From NCBI RefSeq assembly GCF_902833045.1, contig NZ_CADFDU010000021.1, positions 1 to 64,000 on the forward strand: a stretch of 64,000 nucleotides of DNA, read 5' to 3'. Shown in pieces: positions 59,846 through 64,000 of the stretch (the stretch's first letter is position 1; every line of letters begins with the position of its first letter). This DNA comes from Burkholderia sp. BCC0322 (GTDB taxonomy: Bacteria; Pseudomonadota; Gammaproteobacteria; Burkholderiales; Burkholderiaceae). Under the pieces are notes generated by a model. That model was not told the DNA's origin, made no database searches, and saw only the letters and a list, made by a program, of their open reading frames with translations. Position numbers and translations under genes: made by a program.

Positions 59846-60453
59846 GATGCGGGAGTCTCCGTGGGGACCAGCGGCGCGACGCCTTGTTTGCCGCGGGTGG
59901 CTTCTCGGATGTCGAGCAACACGAGACGGCCGAAGAGGGTGATTCCGAAATAGACCTCGAAGGTCTTTTGCTCCGAGCTCGTGCGCTTGCCCGAGATGTA
60001 CGTGGTCAAGGTGCCCGTGAGCTTCACGGCTTTGTTGCGGAAATCCACCTCGCCGACACCCATCGGCTCGAAGACGTTCGTCACACCGTCGTGCTTGATC
60101 TGCAGCGCGTCGGCATCCCATTCGGTCTTGAGCGAAGCGCGGCGATCGTCGTCGACCATGGACAGGAGAATGCGAACGTTGTTGTCGACGGTCGTCGGTG
60201 TAACGCTCTTGGACAGGGACAGCACATATGCGGCCTGGTCGGCGAGATACTGGTCATTCGCGTACCTGGCCCCGATCACGTAGGTGCCGCGAACTGCGGG
60301 GGGCATGAGGATGACGCGCTGCGTAACCACCAGCCATGCGCAGGTGAGTGCGATAACCACACTGGTGGTGCCGTTGCCCAACAGAACCTTCTTCAGGAAT
60401 CGGTTTTCGGCGCGCAGCGCGTCGCGGGATTTGGCGGCATTGTTGGGTGTCAT
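59842..60453 (-). CDS. traE: TraE, VirB5/8-like inner-membrane protein
   Basis: A 203-residue protein with one transmembrane helix (~26-46) and the TraE domain (SKSVTPTTVDNNVRILLSMV, GVGEVDFRNKAVKLTGTL). Full length. A bridging component of the pilus assembly machinery. Confidence 0.9.
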   Translation of the reverse strand: MTPNNAAKSRDALRAENRFLKKVLLGNGTTSVVIALTCAWLVVTQRVILMPPAVRGTYVIGARYANDQYLADQAAYVLSLSKSVTPTTVDNNVRILLSMVDDDRRASLKTEWDADALQIKHDGVTNVFEPMGVGEVDFRNKAVKLTGTLTTYISGKRTSSEQKTFEVYFGITLFGRLVLLDIREATRGKQGVAPLVPTETPAS

Positions 60454-60457
60454 CGGC

Positions 60458-60745
60458 TCACCCGTTCAGTTCGCGAAGGTCGGATGGCGGCAGCTTCTTC
60501 GGCCCGAACATCCCCAACACCCAGTACATGACGTGAGCCGACATGCCGGGATGCTGGCCCGAGCTGAATTTCTGCCAGGCGGCTGCAATCGCAACGCCCG
60601 CGACCAAACCCAGCAGCGTGTGGTTGGTTGCCACACCTGCGATCGTGCCGGCGAGGCCGATCGCGGCCACGTCCTTACGAAAGAAGAGAAACTTCTCCGG
60701 GTCGTCAAGGCGACTGGGCACGTAGTGACTGAGATCATCCGACAT
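60458..60745 (-). CDS. traL: TraL, pilus assembly protein
   Basis: A 95-residue inner-membrane protein with the TraL start (HYVPSRLDDPEKFLFFRKD) and two hydrophobic helices (AAIGLAGTIAGVATNHTLLGLVAGVAIAA). Lies 12 bp after the pilin-like gene. Confidence 0.92.
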   Translation of the reverse strand: MSDDLSHYVPSRLDDPEKFLFFRKDVAAIGLAGTIAGVATNHTLLGLVAGVAIAAAWQKFSSGQHPGMSAHVMYWVLGMFGPKKLPPSDLRELNG

Positions 60746-60757
60746 CGCCGCCCCCGA

Positions 60758-61156
60758 TCAGATCGTCGCGGTGTAGCTGGCGTCGATGATGCCGATGATC
60801 ACACCGACAGCGATACCGATGCCCGACGGAATGAGGAACGCGCCGTAGTCCTTGACGAACATGGCGCGAAGGCTCCCGAACAACACACCTGCGAGGGCGC
60901 ACGTCTTGCCGGGATTGCCTTTGGCCCAACCCTCAACGGTGGTAGCACCTTGCTGGAACTCTGCGCCGTCCGTTCCGAACGCGTAGCGGGCGACCATCAT
61001 CAAAGTGAGCGCAAGCAGCACGGCGGTGAGGGCGTTCAGGGTTTCGCGTACTTCGGGTTTCTGCAGGAGTTCCTTGACACGGTCCTCGCAAGCAACGAGG
61101 GCGCTCGCGGCTCGTACTTCGAGCATCTCGAGCGGAGAGGTTTGAGCAGTAATCAT
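60758..61156 (-). CDS. traA: TraA-like pilin precursor
   Basis: A 132-residue precursor with hydrophobic helices at ~40-58, ~86-98 and ~105-125. The part EFQQGATTVEGWAKGNPGK followed by two helices resembles the F pilin order (TTV, W/K, G, hydrophobic hairpin ending in small residues). The N-terminal ~65 residues would be a long leader removed by a peptidase, as for F propilin. Position just before traL matches F. Pilin sequences vary, so the call rests on pattern and position. Confidence 0.7.
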   Translation of the reverse strand: MITAQTSPLEMLEVRAASALVACEDRVKELLQKPEVRETLNALTAVLLALTLMMVARYAFGTDGAEFQQGATTVEGWAKGNPGKTCALAGVLFGSLRAMFVKDYGAFLIPSGIGIAVGVIIGIIDASYTATI

Positions 61157-61200
61157 CTGGTCCTCACGCGTTAAGTAGCCGGTCTATCCGGCCAGGAGTT

Positions 61201-61231
61201 GTGCCCGCGCCGAAATGGACAGCGCGGGCAC
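61201..61231. other. Intercistronic hairpin before traA
   Basis: A perfect 10-bp stem GTGCCCGCGC / GCGCGGGCAC (61201-61210, 61222-61231) with 11-nt loop and no T tract, in the 180-bp gap between the exported gene and traA. It may stabilise or set processing of the pilin mRNA. A second small stem (GCCGG/CCGGC) lies near 61178. Confidence 0.5.
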
Positions 61232-61336
61232 CTTTCGGGGGAGAGTGGTTAAGCAAACAATCAAGCTATTTATTACGGATTGCTAATTACTAGATTTCCT
61301 CCTTGGTCCAGTGATGAAATCGGTCAGCTGCGCGGA

Positions 61337-61729
61337 CTAGTGGGCCGCGGGTTGCTTAGACGTCGACACGCCCGGTCCAGCAGGTGTACACAGCGCACGA
61401 TTCGGCACCTTTGCGACATGACTTACATGTCGGGTGCGGATGCTATGCGAGGTATGCCGCTTAACGATCGGGACAGTGGATGCACGTTGCGGCCAACCTT
61501 CGGCGGCCGGGGAAACAGGGAGGGAAAGATTCTCTGGAACGACCGGAGCGGAAACCGCTAGGTGCTTGATCGTGGGCTCCGGACACGTTTCTGCCGAACA
61601 AAACACGTAGTGGCCTGAGCCGGGCTGACCGATCTGCGTGACGTCGTAGTCCTGGACGCGCGAGCCCGCAAAGCTGGCTTGTGCGAGCACACCGATCACG
61701 ACCGCGAGAAAAAGGGGGGAACGCATCAT
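61337..61729 (-). CDS. Exported protein of the tra operon
   Basis: A 130-residue protein with a signal peptide (cleavage near SFA/GSRVQD) and two Cys (VFCSAETCPEPTIKHLA). The rest is Pro/Ser-rich. ATG 61729 overlaps the transglycosylase stop (ATGA). No family recognised. It sits at the head of the operon. Confidence 0.55.
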   Translation of the reverse strand: MMRSPLFLAVVIGVLAQASFAGSRVQDYDVTQIGQPGSGHYVFCSAETCPEPTIKHLAVSAPVVPENLSLPVSPAAEGWPQRASTVPIVKRHTSHSIRTRHVSHVAKVPNRALCTPAGPGVSTSKQPAAH

Positions 61730-62247
61730 CGCGAACCTCGCTCGGTTGAGTTACCGGGCGTCGACTGCGCGCGGTAGCCGGCGTAGGCACGCTGGACGAG
61801 CCGGACGTAGCGTGCTTGGGCTGCGGCGTTCGTCGAGCCGGGCCCGGTGTTGTAGCAGCCAACAGCGGCCCAGGTTGCGCCCTTCGCTTGAATGCAGTTT
61901 GCGAGCACCCATGCGCTGAGCTTCAGGTTCACGCACGGATTGAGGAGGTCGCGCTGGGTAACGCCGTAGCTGACGAGCTCGGCCAGATGAACGTCGTTGA
62001 TTTGCGCTGCGCCCCACGCACGGTGCCCGTCAGGCAACCGCGGTCCCACAGCGCTGGGCACGCCGCGTGATTCGACCCAGGTAATGGCACGCAGGAGATC
62101 CGGGTCGAGGTGATAAAGGGCTGCCGCCTCATTGAAAATATTGCCCTTGCAGACATCCGCTGCCGCAGGCGAGGTCGCGAGCAGGGCGAACGTGGCTGCA
62201 GCTGCCACGCCGAATTTGCGCAAGACGCACGGTGTGCGGCGACGCAT
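61726..62247 (-). CDS. Lytic transglycosylase (VirB1/PilT-like)
   Basis: A 173-residue periplasmic SLT-type transglycosylase: signal peptide (~1-29, SPAAA), then the motif YHLDPDLLRAITWVESRG with catalytic Glu, AWGAAQINDVHLAELVS, and CYNTGPGSTN near the end, all family marks. It opens peptidoglycan locally for the transfer apparatus. First gene of the operon. Confidence 0.9.
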   Translation of the reverse strand: MRRRTPCVLRKFGVAAAATFALLATSPAAADVCKGNIFNEAAALYHLDPDLLRAITWVESRGVPSAVGPRLPDGHRAWGAAQINDVHLAELVSYGVTQRDLLNPCVNLKLSAWVLANCIQAKGATWAAVGCYNTGPGSTNAAAQARYVRLVQRAYAGYRAQSTPGNSTERGSR

Positions 62248-62668
62248 GGAATAAAAAGAGTAGCGGACCTGGTCGACCCGATACGCTACGAGACCGCCTG
62301 CCGTCGAGGCACTGAGAGAGAGAAGGGGCAGGCGGGGTGCGAGCGACTGAGGCTCGTACCGGAAGGGCGACAACACGAAAGCGGAATTCGTTTCCTCATG
62401 GGAACGAGAGAGCAGGCGGGCGCGCGGAAACACGGCACCGGGCCTGCCGATTGGACGCGAAACGCGGAGGTATGTCCTGTCCGCAATTGATACTTCCCGG
62501 CGCGTTACAAAGCGTAACAACGCACCATAGAACAGGGACATATCAAATGCGTCAAGCCCAATGGATTGACGTACAATATCTGCAGCCACGAGTGGTCTCT
62601 CTCAGCTTTCCCAGCTATTAGCTTGTGGTCAGGCCGAGAAGGGTGTTGGCGCACCCTTCTCGGCCGTT
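62248..62668. promoter_or_regulatory. Control region of the tra operon
   Basis: About 420 bp without a supported gene. On the minus strand TTGACG (62555-62550) and TTCTAT (62532-62527) lie 17 bp apart, ~280 bp before the transglycosylase start. A dyad GTTAC / GTAAC (62504-62508, 62514-62518) lies at the likely start site, a candidate operator. On the plus strand a TACAAT box (62572-62577) points to the terminator at 62632. Confidence 0.5.
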
Positions 62669-62670
62669 TT
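62632..62670 (+). terminator. Strong plus-strand terminator
   Basis: Perfect 14-bp stem GGCCGAGAAGGGTG / CACCCTTCTCGGCC with 6-nt loop and TTTT. On this strand only a short transcript can reach it from the upstream intergenic region, because the tra operon runs the other way. Confidence 0.7.
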
Positions 62671-63001
62671 ACTTCTGGCTTTGCCTTAAAAAAATTCCAT
62701 CTATCTCGACGACAATAGTCGCCGAAGGAACGCAATGCTCCCGCACAAAATCTACGGCATCTTCAAAATGCCGCCATGATTTCGGTGTAGCGCGCTTTGT
62801 TTCTACATCTACCACCTTCCCGGATATCGTCAGCAGACAGATCTGCCAGCTTCTTAACGGTCCGAAGAAAATCTTAACTTCGTACTCTTCGCTCAATTCG
62901 TTCCGGCGCAACTCGGCCACCGTGATTCCCATATCTGTTTTGGCCTTCTTTCTGGTCAAAACAGTCTTTCTCCATCGTCGCGCCGGTCGAAGCAAGTTCA
63001 T
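62669..63001 (-). CDS. Hypothetical protein upstream of the tra control region
   Basis: A 110-residue protein from ATG 63001 (MNLLRPARRWRKTV); a later ATG (MGITVAELRR) is possible and an earlier one at 63166 less likely. It contains GPLRSWQICLLTISGKVVDV and SWRHFEDAVDFVREHCVPSATIVVEID. No family recognised. Position between the tra control region and an XRE-type regulator suggests a role in operon control. Confidence 0.5.
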   Translation of the reverse strand: MNLLRPARRWRKTVLTRKKAKTDMGITVAELRRNELSEEYEVKIFFGPLRSWQICLLTISGKVVDVETKRATPKSWRHFEDAVDFVREHCVPSATIVVEIDGIFLRQSQK

Positions 63002-63334
63002 TTTCCCAATTTTCGATTTCCGGGAATCGGGAATTCGCGCAATGATCGTATCTTTGCAGTGCCCCTGTGTCAACAAGAAAGGCGTCAGGTTTGTTAGATT
63101 GTCGATGGCCAAAGTTGTACGCGGCGATCGCAACCCGGATCCCACGTTGGATCCCCCTATCCGCACCTCTTGCTTCCGAGTCGGCTAGCTCCGGTACAAA
63201 TTACCGTAATATATGAAAGAATCTAAAATGCCACGCGATCTGATGGTCTTTAACATTTCTCACACGTAAAAATACCCGAAATAGGCTTGCCAATCAACCA
63301 TAATTAAGGATTTTGGGGGCGCTATCTTACACGC
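63002..63334. promoter_or_regulatory. Divergent intergenic region
   Basis: About 330 bp between the 62669 gene and the XRE-type gene, with lower GC than the surroundings (63190-63320). TATCTT (63323-63328) lies so close to the XRE start that the mRNA may be leaderless; no Shine-Dalgarno is seen there. Confidence 0.4.
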
Positions 63335-63745
63335 ATGGACAACTCAAATCAGGCGCAAGGCCGCACCCCGTTCGGCGAACGCCTTCTACTAGCTAGACGA
63401 AGGAAGGGCTACTCGCAAAAGCAAGTCGAAGCCCGCGTCGGTATCTCGCAAAGCAACCTAGGAGCGCTCGAAACAAAGGGCACCGGATCCGCTTTTACGG
63501 TTGCCCTGGCATTGCTCTATGGCGTCAGCCCGGTATGGCTCGCGCTGGGTAAAGGCCCGATGGAAGGGGCGCCGCCCGCCCCCGATTGGTTTCTGGATCT
63601 CACGGAGCGCGAGCTTGAAGCGGTACAGGATTTTGCCGCCGGCCTCATCGCCGCCCGAAAAATCTACAGCGTCCCCGCTCGTGCAAAGGCCAGCACGCCG
63701 CTTTCACTTCCATCGCCGGACAAATCAAACGACCCAACCGACTGA
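63335..63745 (+). CDS. XRE-family transcriptional regulator
   Basis: A 136-residue protein with a helix-turn-helix of the Cro/C1 type at residues ~13-67 (FGERLLLARRRKGYSQKQVEARVGISQSNLGALE), then a helical middle (WFLDLTERELEAVQDFAAGLIAA) and a polar tail. Possible regulator of the tra control region or of its divergent neighbour. The start lacks an obvious ribosome binding site. Confidence 0.8.
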   Translation: MDNSNQAQGRTPFGERLLLARRRKGYSQKQVEARVGISQSNLGALETKGTGSAFTVALALLYGVSPVWLALGKGPMEGAPPAPDWFLDLTERELEAVQDFAAGLIAARKIYSVPARAKASTPLSLPSPDKSNDPTD

Positions 63746-63752
63746 CCACGTG

Positions 63753-63974
63753 TCACGCGATCCGATGGTCCGTTCGACCATCGGTCGAGAAGTCCGCACT
63801 GATCGCAGTATGTAGGTCATATGCATCTTGGACCGCTCTCGCGGTGAGCCGCTGTGCTTGCATAACAATGCGCGGGTCAATTGGCCCCGCTTCCATCGAC
63901 GCAAGCAACGCTGCGGCACCGTTGGTCAATGCAGCCCAATCCACGATACGTGCCAGAACAGCACGGGAATACAT
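63753..63974 (-). CDS. Small hypothetical protein
   Basis: A 73-residue frame (MYSRAVLARIVDWAALTNGAA..., QRLTARAVQDAYDLH) converging on the XRE-type gene. Amino-acid composition looks coding, with alternating helical pattern, but no ribosome binding site or family was recognised. Confidence 0.4.
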   Translation of the reverse strand: MYSRAVLARIVDWAALTNGAAALLASMEAGPIDPRIVMQAQRLTARAVQDAYDLHTAISADFSTDGRTDHRIA

Positions 63975-64000
63975 TTCGCTGGCTGCTACTCGTTCATCGG

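Noticed and set aside
1-64000. tRNA and rRNA genes
   Set aside because: No conserved rRNA stretches or tRNA-like cloverleaf with a T-loop (GTTCRANNC) in a suitable frame was noticed by eye; a tRNA scan was not possible.

Overview
The window looks like part of a large conjugative plasmid (or plasmid-derived element) of a high-GC betaproteobacterium, most likely Burkholderia, Paraburkholderia or a close relative. The basis is the GC-rich codon use, a ParA/ParB system with its own palindromic sites, an iteron origin with a Rep_3-type initiator, a near-complete F-type mating-pair-formation operon, and DUF3701-type tyrosine recombinases, which are common in that group. The genus call is an inference. 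No relaxase (TraI) or coupling protein (TraD) is visible, so DNA-processing functions, if present, lie outside.

Layout. 1-0.94 kb: nested IS3 and IS630 remnants and a CDP-alcohol phosphatidyltransferase-like membrane protein. 1.3-14.35 kb: a mosaic accessory region. It holds a tyrosine recombinase gene cut by a complete IS66 element, a second recombinase fused to a pRiA4b ORF-3-like domain, several toxin-antitoxin (TA) pairs (two with frameshifted toxins), duplicated small-gene cassettes, and six short inverted-repeat sites with a 6-bp spacer that resemble dif-type recombination sites. 14.57-18.88 kb: maintenance core with palindromic parS-like sites, parA, parB, 16 iterons and a RepB-like initiator. 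18.9-21.3 kb: a dnaE2 remnant and a probable second replicon, with candidate downstream origin, RepA-like protein, leader ORF and counter-transcribed small RNA.

21.4-35.4 kb: DUF1173 protein, a 1747-residue trimeric autotransporter adhesin bracketed by two related small proteins, a periplasmic DsbD-alpha-like protein, membrane and lipoproteins, a Zeta-toxin/kinase-like/KfrB fusion, a phospholipase D-family nuclease and a small membrane protein. 35.4-62.25 kb, all on the minus strand: the transfer operon. In transcription order it encodes a lytic transglycosylase, an exported protein, TraA-like pilin, TraL, TraE, TraK, TraB, a five-gene block including HNH and DUF5131 proteins, a DsbC-like protein, TraV, TraC, TrbI, an S26 signal peptidase, TraW, TraU, TrbC, a split TraN, TraF, TraH and TraG. 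Most junctions are 1-8 bp overlaps, implying translational coupling. 62.25-64 kb: control region, two small genes and an XRE-type regulator.

How it fits together: the rep and par modules keep the plasmid, TA pairs stabilise it, the tra operon builds the pilus and secretion channel, the disulfide enzymes fold cysteine-rich Tra proteins, and the adhesin may help cell contact. The most novel signal is the set of dif-like dyads between 6.9 and 13.4 kb that punctuate TA and small-gene cassettes beside the unusual recombinase fusion.
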